Counted from the stretch's first letter, positions 7,770 to 16,888 are shown. The stretch: DNA of 64,000 bases from Acidovorax delafieldii (GCF_007993815.1 NZ_VJWE01000017.1:124001-188000); one strand, 5' to 3'. A program made the numbers and translations. Notes: a model not told the origin generated them from the sequence alone.

Positions 7770-8501
7770 TTAGCGCCGCATGCTGGCAAACGCCTCGAAC
7801 TCCCAGCTGCGCATGGCCAGCAGCAGGGTGTAGCCCTCGCGCTCGCGGTCGGGCAGCTTCTGGTCGGCCAGGTGCTGCTGGGCAAAGTCCTGCGCCACGC
7901 GCTGCATGCGCTCCATGAAGGCGGGCGCCAGGCTGCGGCTGATGTTGCCGTGCACCAGCAGCACGCCTTCGCCCAGTCCGTCAAAGCCGCCCGCAAAGTA
8001 GTCCAGCAGCGCATGGTCGCGGAAGTAGTTCATCACCGGGCCATGTGGGCGCCAGCGGAAGGTCTTGGCCAGCTTGAGGCGGTAGCGGTTGAGCGGCCGC
8101 AGCTCGATGATGCCGATGCGGTCCAGCTGCGCCAGGTACTTGATGCCTTCGGCGTCCGTCAGGCGGTAGTAGCCGGTCACCTGCTCCAGCGTCCACTGGC
8201 TCAGCACACAGATCGCCATCAGCAGCAGCTTCTTGTCGGCCACCACGGCTTTTTCCTGCTCGTGGGTCAGCTCTTTCAGCAAGGGCTGCTCGTCGGCCAC
8301 GCGCCGCGCCAGGTCGGCAAAGTCCAGCGCCAGCGCGCGGCAGATTGCGTCGATGCGCGACAGCGGCATGTCGCCCTTGGCCAGCATGCGCTTGACGCTG
8401 GACTCGGCCATGCCCAGCGCCTGCGCCAGGTCGGCGTAGGTCATCTGCGCGGTCTTGAGTTCTTTTTTCAGGGCGGTGACGAGGTCGGCGGTCGTGCTCA
8501 T
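7770..8501 (-). CDS. XRE-family helix-turn-helix regulator
   Basis: A 243-residue protein with an N-terminal Cro/C1-type helix-turn-helix (about residues 8-62: QMTYADLAQALGMAESSVKR, then MLAKGDMPLSRIDAICRAL). The remaining 180 residues have no enzyme motif that I recognise; a LTDAEGIKYLAQLDRIGIIE block suggests a winged-helix-like segment. The frame is open for 36 residues further upstream, but ATG 8501 has AGGAGCCC just before it and the product then begins at the HTH. A GGGTAT-N9-ATACCC dyad lies upstream and is the likely site of autoregulation. No operon partner is visible. Confidence 0.75.
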   Translation of the reverse strand: MSTTADLVTALKKELKTAQMTYADLAQALGMAESSVKRMLAKGDMPLSRIDAICRALALDFADLARRVADEQPLLKELTHEQEKAVVADKKLLLMAICVLSQWTLEQVTGYYRLTDAEGIKYLAQLDRIGIIELRPLNRYRLKLAKTFRWRPHGPVMNYFRDHALLDYFAGGFDGLGEGVLLVHGNISRSLAPAFMERMQRVAQDFAQQHLADQKLPDREREGYTLLLAMRSWEFEAFASMRR

Positions 8502-8515
8502 GGTGCGGGGCTCCT

Positions 8516-8536
8516 GGGTATCGATTATCAATACCC
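8516..8536. promoter_or_regulatory. GGGTAT-N9-ATACCC inverted repeat, candidate XRE operator
   Basis: GGGTAT (8516-8521) and ATACCC (8531-8536) are exact reverse complements around ATTATC-containing spacer sequence, 15 bases upstream of the XRE gene start. It sits in the divergent interval shared with the membrane-protein gene at 8634, so it may affect both. Confidence 0.5.
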
Positions 8537-8633
8537 GCAGGTGCGTGGGTAGCCCCTTGCGCGACTTTTTGAGGCGGCCGATGCGGCCGCTGCCCACACT
8601 GCGCGGCATCGTTCACTTTCTACGGTGTGTGTG

Positions 8634-9521
8634 ATGCGTATTGCTTCTGTGACTCCCCTTCGTTTGCGCGGCCTGCCAACGCTGCCGCGCCTGTCCTGTG
8701 CCGAAACCGGCCTGCTGCTGGGCGTGGCCACGCTGCTCGCGCTGGCGCTGTTTGGCCCGGGGCTGCCCGCCAGTCAGCACCAGCATGACTTTGCCGACCA
8801 GCGCACGCTGTGGGGCATTCCCTGTGCGCTCGATGTGTTGAGCAACCTGGCCTTTGCCTTGGCAGGTGCATGGGGTTGGTGGGAGCTGCGCCGTGTGCCG
8901 CCGGGCGCGCTGGACGCCACCTCCCGTGCGCTGGCAGCGCTGTTCTTTGGCGGGCTGCTGTGCACTGCCGCAGGCTCGGCGCTGTACCACTGGCAACCGC
9001 AGGACGCGGGCCTGCTGTGGGACCGTCTGGGCATGGTGCTGCCCTTTGCGGGGCTGCTGGGTCTGGCGGCTGCCAGCCGGGTGAGCGTGCGGGCGGGCGT
9101 GGCCGCCGCTGGCACCGTGCTGCTGGCCGGGCCGATGGCCGTGTGGGTCTGGGTGCACACCGGCAACCTGTTGCCCTGGGCCGTGGTGCAACTGGGCGGT
9201 CTGCTGGTGGTGCTGGTGCTGGCATGCCTTCCACGCCGGGTCGATGGCCTGGCGCTGCACCTGGGCGTGGTGGTGGTGCTGTACGCCCTGGCCAAGCTGC
9301 TGGAGGCGGCAGACCACTCGGTGTTCGAGGCCACGGGCGGATGGGTGTCAGGCCACAGCCTCAAGCATGTGCTGGCGGCGGGCGCGGCCTGGCCGGTGCT
9401 GAGGGCACTGGGGGCGCTGGTGGCTTTGCGCCACAGTGACGCGGCGGCGATGCCGCGGGTCATGCCGTCCGGGCAGAATGGCGCCCACGCCGTGGGTGTC
9501 GCCCGCAGATCCGGCGCATGA
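8634..9521 (+). CDS. Ceramidase-like (CREST superfamily) seven-helix membrane protein
   Basis: A 295-residue polytopic protein with about seven hydrophobic segments. Residues that resemble the metal-hydrolase CREST superfamily (alkaline ceramidases, PAQR, Per1) are an early NLAFALAG after a conserved Asp, SALYHWQPQ near residue 117 (the S-x3-H pair), a D-R after it, and a C-terminal HSLKHVLAAGAAWP with two histidines. Family knowledge predicts a zinc-dependent amidase-type reaction on lipids, but the bacterial members are mostly uncharacterised. Start ATG 8634 is preferred to GTG 8625. The next gene downstream is a lysophospholipid transporter/acyltransferase fusion, consistent with a lipid-related setting. 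Confidence 0.55.
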   Translation: MRIASVTPLRLRGLPTLPRLSCAETGLLLGVATLLALALFGPGLPASQHQHDFADQRTLWGIPCALDVLSNLAFALAGAWGWWELRRVPPGALDATSRALAALFFGGLLCTAAGSALYHWQPQDAGLLWDRLGMVLPFAGLLGLAAASRVSVRAGVAAAGTVLLAGPMAVWVWVHTGNLLPWAVVQLGGLLVVLVLACLPRRVDGLALHLGVVVVLYALAKLLEAADHSVFEATGGWVSGHSLKHVLAAGAAWPVLRALGALVALRHSDAAAMPRVMPSGQNGAHAVGVARRSGA

Positions 9522-9576
9522 AGCGCAGGTCCGGAAAATTCCAACAAGCCAACCCATCGGAAACGAGGAGAAACGC

Positions 9577-11517
9577 ATGAGCCCCGACACCGCCTCCACC
9601 AGCGTGGCCCCCGCACCCACGCACGAGGACCCGAACCAGTTTGCCTTGCTGCGCCAGCGGCGGTTTGCGCCATTCTTCTGGACCCAGTTCTCTGGGGCGG
9701 CCAATGACAACCTCTTCAAGTTCGCCTTCACGGTGATGGTGACCTACCAGCTCAGCGTGGACTGGCTGCCGCCGGCCATGGCGGGGCTGGTGATCGGCGC
9801 GCTGTTCATCTTGCCGTTCTTGCTGTTCTCGGCCACGTCGGGCCAGCTGACCGACAAGTACGACAAGACGAAGATGATCCGGTTCGTGAAGAACCTGGAG
9901 ATCGCCATCATGCTGGTGGCGGCCGTGGGTTTCATCTCGGGCAATATCCCCATCCTGCTGCTGTGCACCTTCTTGATGGGCGTGCACTCCACGCTGTTTG
10001 GCCCGGTCAAGTTTGCCTACATGCCCCAGGTGCTCAACGAGCGTGAGCTGACGGGTGGCAACGGCATGGTCGAGATGGGCACGTTTGTGGCCATCCTGCT
10101 GGGCAATGTGGCGGGTGGACTGCTGGTGGCCATCCCGGGCATCGGCCACACCACGGTGGCCGTGGCCTGTGTGGTGGCTGCACTGGTCGGGCGCGCGGTG
10201 GCGCAGTTCATCCCCTCGGTGCCGGCCACCGATCCGGGCCTGACCATCAACTGGAATCCCTTCACCGAAACCTGGCGCAACCTCAAGCTGGCGCACGAGA
10301 ACATTGTGGTGTTCCGCTCGCTGCTGGGCATCAGCTGGATGTGGTTCTTTGGCGCGGTGTTCCTGAGCCAGTTCCCCAGCCTGGCCAAAAACGTGCTGCA
10401 TGGCAACGAGCAGGTGGCGTCGCTGCTGCTGGTGGTGTTCTCCATCGGCATTGGTGTGGGCTCGCTGCTGTGCGAGGTGCTCTCGCGCCGCCATGTCGAG
10501 ATCGGCCTGGTGCCGCTGGGCGCCATCGGCATGAGCGTGTTCTCCATCGACCTGTACTTCGCGTCGCGCAGCCTGCCGGCGTCCGAGATCATGGGCCTGG
10601 CCGCCTTCATGGCCCAGGGCGCGCACTGGCGCGTGATGCTCGACCTGGCGCTGCTCAGCCTGTTTGCGGGCCTGTACAGCGTGCCCATGTATGCACTGAT
10701 CCAGATGCGCAGCCAGCCCACGCACCGTGCGCGCATCATCGCGGCCAACAACATCCTGAACGCGCTGTTCATGATCGGCAGTTCGCTCATCGCCGGCGCC
10801 TTGCTGGGCGCGGGTTTCACGGTGCCGCAGATTTTCCTGCTCACCGGCCTGGCCAACGCCGTGGTGGCGTTCTATATCTTCATGCTGGTGCCCGAGTACC
10901 TGCTGCGCTTCGTCGCCTGGGTGTCTTCGCGGTTCGTGTACCGCTTCAAGGTGCAAGGCGACGAGAACCTGCCGTCCACCGGCGCAGCCATCCTGGCGTG
11001 CAACCACGTGAGCTTTGTGGATGCGGTGCTGCTCATGGCGGCCAGCCCGCGCCCCATCTATTTCGTCATGGACCACCGCATCTTCCGCGTGCCCGTGCTG
11101 GGCTGGCTGTTCCGCCTGGCCAAGGCGATCCCGATTGCGCCGTACAAGGAAGACCCGAAGACCTACGAAGCAGCCTTTGACCGCGCGGCCCAGGTGTTGC
11201 GCGAAGGCGACCTGCTGGCCATCTTTCCTGAGGGGGGCATCACCAAGGACGGGCAGCTGCAGGAATTCAAGGGCGGCATCATGAAGATCATCGAGCGGGC
11301 GACGGCCGAGGGCGTCGAGGCCCCGGTGATCCCCATGGCGCTGACCAACCTGTGGGGCTCGTACTTCAGCCGCATTGAAAAGGGTGGCGCCATGGTGCGG
11401 CCGTTTCGCCGGGGGTTCTACAGCCGGGTGGGGCTGAATGTGGGCCGTCCTGTAGCATCTCAGGCCGTGCAGCCCGCGCTGCTGCGCAGCCAGGTGGCAG
11501 ACCTGTTGCAAACATGA
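9577..11517 (+). CDS. Lysophospholipid transporter (LplT-like MFS) fused to PlsC-type acyltransferase
   Basis: A 646-residue two-domain protein. Residues about 20-430 are a 12-helix MFS transporter; FSGAANDNLFKFAF near the start is characteristic of LplT, which flips lysophospholipids inward. Residues about 440-646 are a PlsC/LPLAT acyltransferase with NHVSFVDAVLL (the NHx4D motif), FPEGGITKDG and PVIPMAL. Known Aas-type enzymes add a third acyl-ACP synthetase (AMP-binding) domain; here the protein ends after the acyltransferase. The start ATG 9577 follows GAGGAGAAA. The product likely re-acylates lysophospholipids at the inner membrane. Its stop overlaps the next ATG (ATGA), so both are coupled. 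Confidence 0.85.
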   Translation: MSPDTASTSVAPAPTHEDPNQFALLRQRRFAPFFWTQFSGAANDNLFKFAFTVMVTYQLSVDWLPPAMAGLVIGALFILPFLLFSATSGQLTDKYDKTKMIRFVKNLEIAIMLVAAVGFISGNIPILLLCTFLMGVHSTLFGPVKFAYMPQVLNERELTGGNGMVEMGTFVAILLGNVAGGLLVAIPGIGHTTVAVACVVAALVGRAVAQFIPSVPATDPGLTINWNPFTETWRNLKLAHENIVVFRSLLGISWMWFFGAVFLSQFPSLAKNVLHGNEQVASLLLVVFSIGIGVGSLLCEVLSRRHVEIGLVPLGAIGMSVFSIDLYFASRSLPASEIMGLAAFMAQGAHWRVMLDLALLSLFAGLYSVPMYALIQMRSQPTHRARIIAANNILNALFMIGSSLIAGALLGAGFTVPQIFLLTGLANAVVAFYIFMLVPEYLLRFVAWVSSRFVYRFKVQGDENLPSTGAAILACNHVSFVDAVLLMAASPRPIYFVMDHRIFRVPVLGWLFRLAKAIPIAPYKEDPKTYEAAFDRAAQVLREGDLLAIFPEGGITKDGQLQEFKGGIMKIIERATAEGVEAPVIPMALTNLWGSYFSRIEKGGAMVRPFRRGFYSRVGLNVGRPVASQAVQPALLRSQVADLLQT

Positions 11518-12053
11518 GCACGGCAGACGTTGCCATCGCGGCTGTGTCGGCAGCGGACCCCGGTGGATTGACAGATCGCATCCTGGATTTTCTGCGCAGC
11601 ATCGGCCTTGCGGTCTGCGAGGCCGAGGTGCCAGACGACAGCTTTCTGCCTGGCCTCCGCATCGAGCGGGGCGGGCTGCGCGTGGACCGGGCGCGGTTGC
11701 GCTGGCCCGGTGACCTGCTGCACGAGGCTGGCCACCTGGCGGTGGTGCCTGCCGCACAGCGCCCCACCCTGGACGATGCACTGCAGGACCTGCCCGCAGT
11801 GCCCCATGGCGGTGAGATCGAGGCCACCGCCTGGGCGTGGGCCGCGCTGTGCCACCTGGGGATGGATCCCGCGGTGCTGTTTCACGACGGCGGATACCAC
11901 GGACGGTCCGCCGGGCTGCGCACCGCTTTCGAGCTGGGGGTGTACCTGGGGGCTTCGGGGCTGGCTGCTGCGGGGCTCACCCTGCTGCCTGCGCAGCAGG
12001 TGCCTGGCGGTCCACATGCCTATCCCCACATGCTGACCTGGCTGCGGGACTGA
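11514..12053 (+). CDS. Uncharacterised protein with HExxH motif
   Basis: A 179-residue protein with no signal peptide. HEAGH at residues 70-74 is a zinc-metallopeptidase-type HExxH motif, followed about 30 residues later by GGEIEATAWAWA, whose glutamate could be a third metal ligand. I do not recognise the family. Translation is coupled to the acyltransferase fusion through an ATGA overlap, so the two probably work together or are co-regulated. Peptidase activity is inference from one motif only. Confidence 0.5.
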   Translation: MSTADVAIAAVSAADPGGLTDRILDFLRSIGLAVCEAEVPDDSFLPGLRIERGGLRVDRARLRWPGDLLHEAGHLAVVPAAQRPTLDDALQDLPAVPHGGEIEATAWAWAALCHLGMDPAVLFHDGGYHGRSAGLRTAFELGVYLGASGLAAAGLTLLPAQQVPGGPHAYPHMLTWLRD

Positions 12054-12074
12054 GGCGCCGGAAGAGCGCTGCGT

Positions 12075-13073
12075 TCACTCCGCACGAATTTGCGCCCGTT
12101 GCGCAATCGCCCGCATGCGTGGCAGCTCGTCCTCGATCTGCGCCAGCACGGCATCGCCCGTGGCGTAAGACGGCTCCAGCCCTGCGGCTATGAGCTTGCT
12201 GCGGATTTCGGCGTCCGCCAGGGTCTCGGCCAGGGCCTTGTGCAATTTGGCCTTCGCCTCGGCGGGCAGGCCGCGCGGCGCGACCACGGCCAGCCAGGAA
12301 TCGGCCGAGAACCCCGGGAAGCCACTTTCTGCCACCGTGGGCACGTCGGGCAGCTGCGTGGCCCGCGTGGCGCCCGTGACGGCGATGGCCTTGATCTTGC
12401 CAGCCTTGAGCTGTGGCAGTGCTGCCGCCACGGTGTCGATGGTGAAGGGGATCTGCCCGCCCATCAGGTCGGCCATGGCGGGGGCGCTGCCCCGGTAAGG
12501 TACGTGCATCAGCTTGATGCCCGCGGCCGACCAGGTCAGCTCGGCTGCGAAATGCCCCGTGGTTCCGTTGCCAAACGAGCCGTAGGAGAACTTGTCGGGC
12601 GTGCGCTGAACGGCAGCGATCAGCTGCCGGAGGTTGTTGACGGGTACATCGCGGTGGGCCAGCAGAATCAGGGGCACACGGGCGACGAGGCCGACGGGCT
12701 CGTAGCTTTTGACGGGGTCGTAGGGCAGCTTGGCGTTCAGCGCGGGGTTTACGGTGAAGGTGGAGCCAGAACTGATCAGCAGCGTGTAGCCATCGGCGGG
12801 CGCATTGGCCACATACGCTGCACCCACCACCGTACCTGCGCCCGCCTTGTTCTCCACCACGATGGGCTGGCCCAGCCGGTCGCCCAGCTTCTTGCTGATG
12901 GTGCGGCCCACGATGTCCACGGCGCCCCCTGGCGGAAAGGGCACGACCAACTGCACCGGCTTGGCGGGATAACTGTCGGCATAGGCGAGCCGCCACGTGC
13001 CGAGTCCCAGCCCCGCCGCGGCTGCCGCCACGAGGATCACGCTACGCCGACTGACAAGCTGCAAGCACTTCAT
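12075..13073 (-). CDS. Bug-family (TctC-like) periplasmic solute-binding protein
   Basis: A 332-residue tripartite tricarboxylate transporter receptor-type protein. An N-terminal signal with twin arginine (SRRSVILVAAAAAG) ends near AYA at residue 32. Family blocks are YPAKPVQLVVPFPPGG, GQPIVVENKAGAG, APADGYTLL, and HVPYRGSAPAMADLMGGQI. Bug proteins bind carboxylates or related small molecules with high affinity. No TctA/TctB membrane subunits are nearby, as is usual for these abundant orphan receptors in Burkholderiales. It lies convergent to the HExxH gene and beside acdS; a link to ACC uptake is possible but not shown. Confidence 0.85.
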   Translation of the reverse strand: MKCLQLVSRRSVILVAAAAAGLGLGTWRLAYADSYPAKPVQLVVPFPPGGAVDIVGRTISKKLGDRLGQPIVVENKAGAGTVVGAAYVANAPADGYTLLISSGSTFTVNPALNAKLPYDPVKSYEPVGLVARVPLILLAHRDVPVNNLRQLIAAVQRTPDKFSYGSFGNGTTGHFAAELTWSAAGIKLMHVPYRGSAPAMADLMGGQIPFTIDTVAAALPQLKAGKIKAIAVTGATRATQLPDVPTVAESGFPGFSADSWLAVVAPRGLPAEAKAKLHKALAETLADAEIRSKLIAAGLEPSYATGDAVLAQIEDELPRMRAIAQRAQIRAE

Positions 13074-13195
13074 GGGGACTCCTTGGGACGGGGAAGCGGG
13101 TGGGCCCGGCCTTGCGGCCAGGGCACTTTCGAACAGGCGCTCAGATCAATGACAGCCCGGCCAGCTGCGCCAGCCGTTGCTGCTCCGTGGACGCA

Positions 13196-14212
13196 TCAGC
13201 CGTTGCGAAAAAGAAAGCTGTAGGCGTTCAACGCCGGCACCCCTCCCAGGTGCGCATAGAGCACGCGGGAGCCTTCGGGGAATTCGCCCTTGCGCACCAT
13301 GTCGATCATTCCGTGCATGGACTTGCCCTCGTACACCGGGTCGGTCAGCATGCCCTCCTGGCGCGCACACAGGCGAATCGCTTCGAGCGTGCCCTCGTTG
13401 GGCAGGCCGTACTCGGGGCCGCCGTAGCGGGTGTCCAGGACCACGTCCTCGGCCGTGATCTCCTGGCCCAGCTCCACCAGCTTGGCGGTGTTCTGCGCGA
13501 TGCGCAGCACCTGGGCATGGGTCTTTTCGGGCTTGGCGGAGGCATCGATACCGATCACCTTGCGCGCACGGCCATCGGCGGCAAAACCCACCACCATGCC
13601 CGCCTGCGTACTGCCCGTGACCGAGCACACGACGATGTAGTCGAACTGAAAGCCCAGCTCTTTTTCTTGCTGGCGCACCTCCTCGGCAAAGCCCACAAAG
13701 CCCAGGCCACCGTACGGGTGCTCGGAGCAGCCTGCGGGGATGGGGAAGGGCTTGCCGCCAGCCTTCTTCACGTCCTCCATGGCCTGTTCCCAGCTGGGGC
13801 GGATGCCGATGTCAAAGCCTGCGGCGTCCAGGCGCACGTCGGCGCCCATGATGCGGCTCATCTCGATGTTGCCTACGCGGTCGTACACCGCGTCGGAGTA
13901 GTTGACCCAGTTCTCTTGCACCAGCACGCACTTCATGCCCAGGTGTGCAGCCACGGCGGCCACCTGGCGCGTCTGGTTGGACTGGATACCGCCGATGGAG
14001 ACCAGCGTGTCGTAGCCGCCTGCGATGGCCTCGGGGATCAGGTATTCGAGCTTGCGCGTCTTGTTGCCGCCGAAGGCGAGGCCCGAGTTGCAGTCCTCGC
14101 GCTTGGCGTACAGGTGCACCTTGCCGCCGAGGTGGGCCGACAGGCGCGGCAGCGCCGTGATGGGAGAGGGGCCGAAGGTGAGCGGGTGGCGGGCAAATTT
14201 CTGCAGGTTCAT
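13196..14212 (-). CDS. acdS: 1-aminocyclopropane-1-carboxylate deaminase
   Basis: A 338-residue PLP enzyme that opens ACC, the plant ethylene precursor, to 2-oxobutanoate and ammonia. The length equals characterised AcdS proteins, and residues at the diagnostic positions are all present: K51 ([11 protein letters not shown]), S78 (GGIQSNQTR), Y268, Y294, E295 ([11 protein letters not shown]) and L322 ([13 protein letters not shown]). E295 and L322 separate true ACC deaminases from D-cysteine desulfhydrases. ATG 14212 is used since it gives the family-typical MNLQKF start; the frame is open 19 residues further. It is divergent from an Lrp-type regulator (acdR). Confidence 0.95.
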   Translation of the reverse strand: MNLQKFARHPLTFGPSPITALPRLSAHLGGKVHLYAKREDCNSGLAFGGNKTRKLEYLIPEAIAGGYDTLVSIGGIQSNQTRQVAAVAAHLGMKCVLVQENWVNYSDAVYDRVGNIEMSRIMGADVRLDAAGFDIGIRPSWEQAMEDVKKAGGKPFPIPAGCSEHPYGGLGFVGFAEEVRQQEKELGFQFDYIVVCSVTGSTQAGMVVGFAADGRARKVIGIDASAKPEKTHAQVLRIAQNTAKLVELGQEITAEDVVLDTRYGGPEYGLPNEGTLEAIRLCARQEGMLTDPVYEGKSMHGMIDMVRKGEFPEGSRVLYAHLGGVPALNAYSFLFRNG

Positions 14213-14300
14213 GGCGGTGTTCCGGTCGATGAAGAGGAGGCGCAAGCGGGGGGCTTGCAGTGCCTTCATCGTAGAAAAACACGCGCGTCAAGTGGTTGCA

Positions 14301-14316
14301 AAATTTTCCAAAATTT
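14301..14316. promoter_or_regulatory. AAATTTT-CC-AAAATTT dyad between acdS and acdR
   Basis: Seven-base arms (14301-14307 and 14310-14316) are exact reverse complements with a CC centre, in the AT-rich part of the 161-base divergent intergenic region. Lrp-family proteins bind AT-rich imperfect dyads, and Lrp-type AcdR control of acdS is established in plant-associated bacteria, so this is a candidate AcdR box. Confidence 0.5.
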
Positions 14317-14373
14317 CAGTGTTTAAGGTTAATGGATAAGAATATGAGCGGTAAATATTTCTCTGGGTGACCT

Positions 14374-14889
14374 ATGAGCGCAACAAAAGTTCGTCCCAAG
14401 AATGCGCCGCTGGCTGATGTCTCGGCCGAGCTGGACCGCACCGACAAAGCCATCCTGCGTCAGCTGCAGCGTGATGCGTCGCTCTCCAACGTGGCACTGG
14501 CCGAGAAGGTGCATCTGAGCCCTCCCGCCTGCCTGCGCCGGGTGGAGCGCCTCAGGCGTCTGGGACTCATCGATAAGGTGGTGGCGCTGCTCAACCCCCA
14601 GGCGGTGGGTGCGGGCATGCTGGTGATGATTGGGGTGGTGCTGGACCGCTCCACGCCCGAGTCGTTTGCCGAGTTTGAAAAGGCGGCTGCCAAGGTATCC
14701 GGCTGCATGGAATGCCATGTGGTCACCGGCGAGTTCGACTACTTCATGCTGGTGCGCACGCGCGACAACGACAGTTTCAACCGCCTGCATGCCGAGCAGC
14801 TGCTTTACCTGCCGGGGGTGCGGCAGGTCCGCTCGTTCATGGTGCTGCGCAACGTGCTCTCGACCACCGAATTGCCGCTGGCGATGTAG
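14374..14889 (+). CDS. acdR: Lrp/AsnC-family regulator of ACC deaminase
   Basis: A 171-residue Lrp/AsnC protein. The helix-turn-helix spans about residues 20-66 (LDRTDKAILRQLQRDASLSN, then LAEKVHLSPPACLRRVERLR). The C-terminal RAM effector/oligomerisation domain includes VTGEFDYFMLVRTRD near residue 120. It is divergent from acdS, the arrangement known for acdR, whose product activates acdS in response to ACC. The start ATG gives an extra 15 residues before the HTH, within the normal range. Confidence 0.85.
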   Translation: MSATKVRPKNAPLADVSAELDRTDKAILRQLQRDASLSNVALAEKVHLSPPACLRRVERLRRLGLIDKVVALLNPQAVGAGMLVMIGVVLDRSTPESFAEFEKAAAKVSGCMECHVVTGEFDYFMLVRTRDNDSFNRLHAEQLLYLPGVRQVRSFMVLRNVLSTTELPLAM

Positions 14890-14911
14890 CGGCCTGCGTC
14901 CGACCGACCGT

Positions 14912-15826
14912 TTACTGGGCGCCGCGCAGCCGTCCCATCATGGCCGCCCAGGCCGGGCCGCCAAACACGTTGACCACCAAGCCCGCCATCAAGAGCCCGG
15001 CGCCTGCAAAGTGCACGGGCAGCAACTGCTCGCCAAACGCCACCCAGCCCGTGGTCAGGCCCACCACGGGCACCAGCAGCGTGAACGGCGCCACGCGGTT
15101 CACGGGGTAGCGCGACATGAGGTAGGTCCACAGCCCGAAGCCCAGCAGCGTCGAAATCCACGCGATATAGGCCACGGCGGCCATCGATTGGAAGGACAGG
15201 TGCTGCACGGCCGCCCACACCGTGGCGGGCCCGTCCAGCCACAGCGACAGCGCCACAAAAGGCAGCGGCGCCACTACGCTGGACCAGACGATGAAGGCAA
15301 ACTTGTTCATCGGCCCATACCGCCCCACAGCGCGGGTGACGATATTGCCGCAGCCCCACATGGCGGCTGCCGCCACGGTCAGCGCAAAGCCTGCCAGGGG
15401 CATGGAGGCGCCATGCGCGCTGCCGATCAGCACCAGCCCGCAGCCCGCCAGCGCGAGGCCTGCCACCTGGTTGCCATGCCATTTTTCGCGCAGCCACCAC
15501 GCGGCCAGCAGCAGGGTGAAGAACGACTGCGACTGCAGCACCAGCGAGGCCAGGCCCGAGGGCATGCCGATGTGGATGGCGGTGAACAGCAGCGCAAACT
15601 GGCCCACGGCCATGGTCATGCCGTACAGCAGGTACAGCCGCAGGGGCACCTTGGGAGGCTTGACGAACAGCAGTGCGGGGAAGGCTGCGAGCAGGTAGCG
15701 CAGCGCGCCCAGCAGCAGGGGCGGCACTCCGGCCACGCCCACCTTGATGACAGCAAAGTTGAGGCCCCAGACCACGATGACGAGCAGGGCCAGGGCGAGG
15801 TCGCGGGGGCGCAGGGAAGAGGGCAT
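14912..15826 (-). CDS. EamA/DMT-family transporter
   Basis: A 304-residue drug/metabolite transporter with ten predicted helices in two EamA repeats; LALALLVIVVWGLNFAVIKV opens the first repeat (about residues 6-25) and TPYRVNRVAPF-like NRVAPFTLLVPVVG begins the last helices. ATG 15826 gives the usual short cytoplasmic start; a GTG at 15874 would add 16 hydrophilic residues. Relatives export amino acids and their metabolites. It is convergent with acdR, and its upstream region faces the LysR gene on the same strand. The substrate is unknown. Confidence 0.8.
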   Translation of the reverse strand: MPSSLRPRDLALALLVIVVWGLNFAVIKVGVAGVPPLLLGALRYLLAAFPALLFVKPPKVPLRLYLLYGMTMAVGQFALLFTAIHIGMPSGLASLVLQSQSFFTLLLAAWWLREKWHGNQVAGLALAGCGLVLIGSAHGASMPLAGFALTVAAAAMWGCGNIVTRAVGRYGPMNKFAFIVWSSVVAPLPFVALSLWLDGPATVWAAVQHLSFQSMAAVAYIAWISTLLGFGLWTYLMSRYPVNRVAPFTLLVPVVGLTTGWVAFGEQLLPVHFAGAGLLMAGLVVNVFGGPAWAAMMGRLRGAQ

Positions 15827-15976
15827 GGTGTTGCGGAAGTGGCCGTCGAAGGGTTCCGATTGTGGCTTGCGCACCTCGGCAATAGCGGCGGTGTTCGGCC
15901 AGGTTTCCGATCAAAACGGGACATTTTGCGCACCCCACCCCACCGCACCGCACTGCAGCGCAGCGGCATGCGTGGG

Positions 15977-16888
15977 CTAGATGCGCGCGGCCACGGCGAT
16001 GGCCCGCTCGCGCAGCCACTCCAGCCCCGGGTCCTTGTCGCGGTGCCGGTGCCACTGCAGCTTCTGGCGCATGGGCGGAATCTCCAGGGGCGGCTCCCAG
16101 ATGCGCACGGGCAGGCCGAGCTGAACGGCACGCAGGGCGATGCGTTTGTGCACCGTGGCCACACGGTGGGTGCCAATCACCAGGCTGGGCAGGGCGGCCA
16201 TGGTGGGGGCCGAAATCTCAATGCGGCGCTTCACGCCAAAGCGTTCGAGAAACCAGCCGTCGAACGCCGGGATGTGCCGCGCGCCCGAATAGTCGGCCAC
16301 CACATGGCCGGCGGCCAGGTAGTCGTCAAAGCTCAGCGCTTCGGAGATGTGGGGGTTCCCCTCCCAGGTGATGCACAGGTAGGTTTCCTCGAACAGCGTG
16401 ACGCTCGGGTGCCTGGGCGAGGCGTATTGCTCGGGAATGATGAGGACGTCGGCCCCGTATTCCTCCAACTGCTCGACAGGCCGATTGTTCTGCGCACGCA
16501 GGTGCAGTTGCACCCCGGGCGCTTCCTGAAACAGCTGCTCGATCAGCGGTTGCATGAGCACCGTGGTCGTGAAATCGGACACCAGCAGGGTGAAGCTGCG
16601 GGTGGATGTGGCGGGATCGAACCGGGGCTTTTCTGCGATGGTGCTGTCGATGCGCATCAGGACCTCGCGCACGGGGTCCAGCAGTCCCTCGGCACGCGGC
16701 GTCAGCACCATGGTGCGGCCTTGCTGCACCAGCAGCTCATCGTCGAAATAGGTGCGCAGGCGCGCCAGCGCGTTGCTGGTGGCGGGCTGGCTCAGGTGCA
16801 GGCGCTCCCCGGCGCGGCTGATGCTGCGTTCGGTGAGCAGGGCGTCCAGTGCCACGAGCAGGTTCAGGTCCAGTTTGTTAAAGCGCAT
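15977..16888 (-). CDS. LysR-family regulator, NodD/NahR-like (FdeR-type candidate)
   Basis: A 303-residue LysR protein. The winged HTH covers residues 1-62 (MRFNKLDLNLLVALDALL, then SISRAGERLHLSQPATSNAL), a start very like that of NodD and NahR, which respond to flavonoids and salicylate. The effector domain follows (FTLLVSDFTTTVLMQPLI near residue 95). ATG 16888 is used because the extra 19 residues upstream are not family-like. It is divergent from the catabolic operon starting at 17155 and is its probable activator. A site with ATC-N9-GAT spacing lies between them. The flavonoid effector is inference from NodD-likeness and operon content. Confidence 0.85.
   Translation of the reverse strand: MRFNKLDLNLLVALDALLTERSISRAGERLHLSQPATSNALARLRTYFDDELLVQQGRTMVLTPRAEGLLDPVREVLMRIDSTIAEKPRFDPATSTRSFTLLVSDFTTTVLMQPLIEQLFQEAPGVQLHLRAQNNRPVEQLEEYGADVLIIPEQYASPRHPSVTLFEETYLCITWEGNPHISEALSFDDYLAAGHVVADYSGARHIPAFDGWFLERFGVKRRIEISAPTMAALPSLVIGTHRVATVHKRIALRAVQLGLPVRIWEPPLEIPPMRQKLQWHRHRDKDPGLEWLRERAIAVAARI

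Noticed and set aside
9460..11781. 773-codon minus-strand open frame
   Set aside because: Antisense shadow of the LplT-PlsC fusion; the product is His/Gln/Arg-rich low-complexity sequence with no family pattern.
13100..14326. Plus-strand frame opposite acdS
   Set aside because: acdS is unmistakable on the other strand; the frame shows no start signal or motif.
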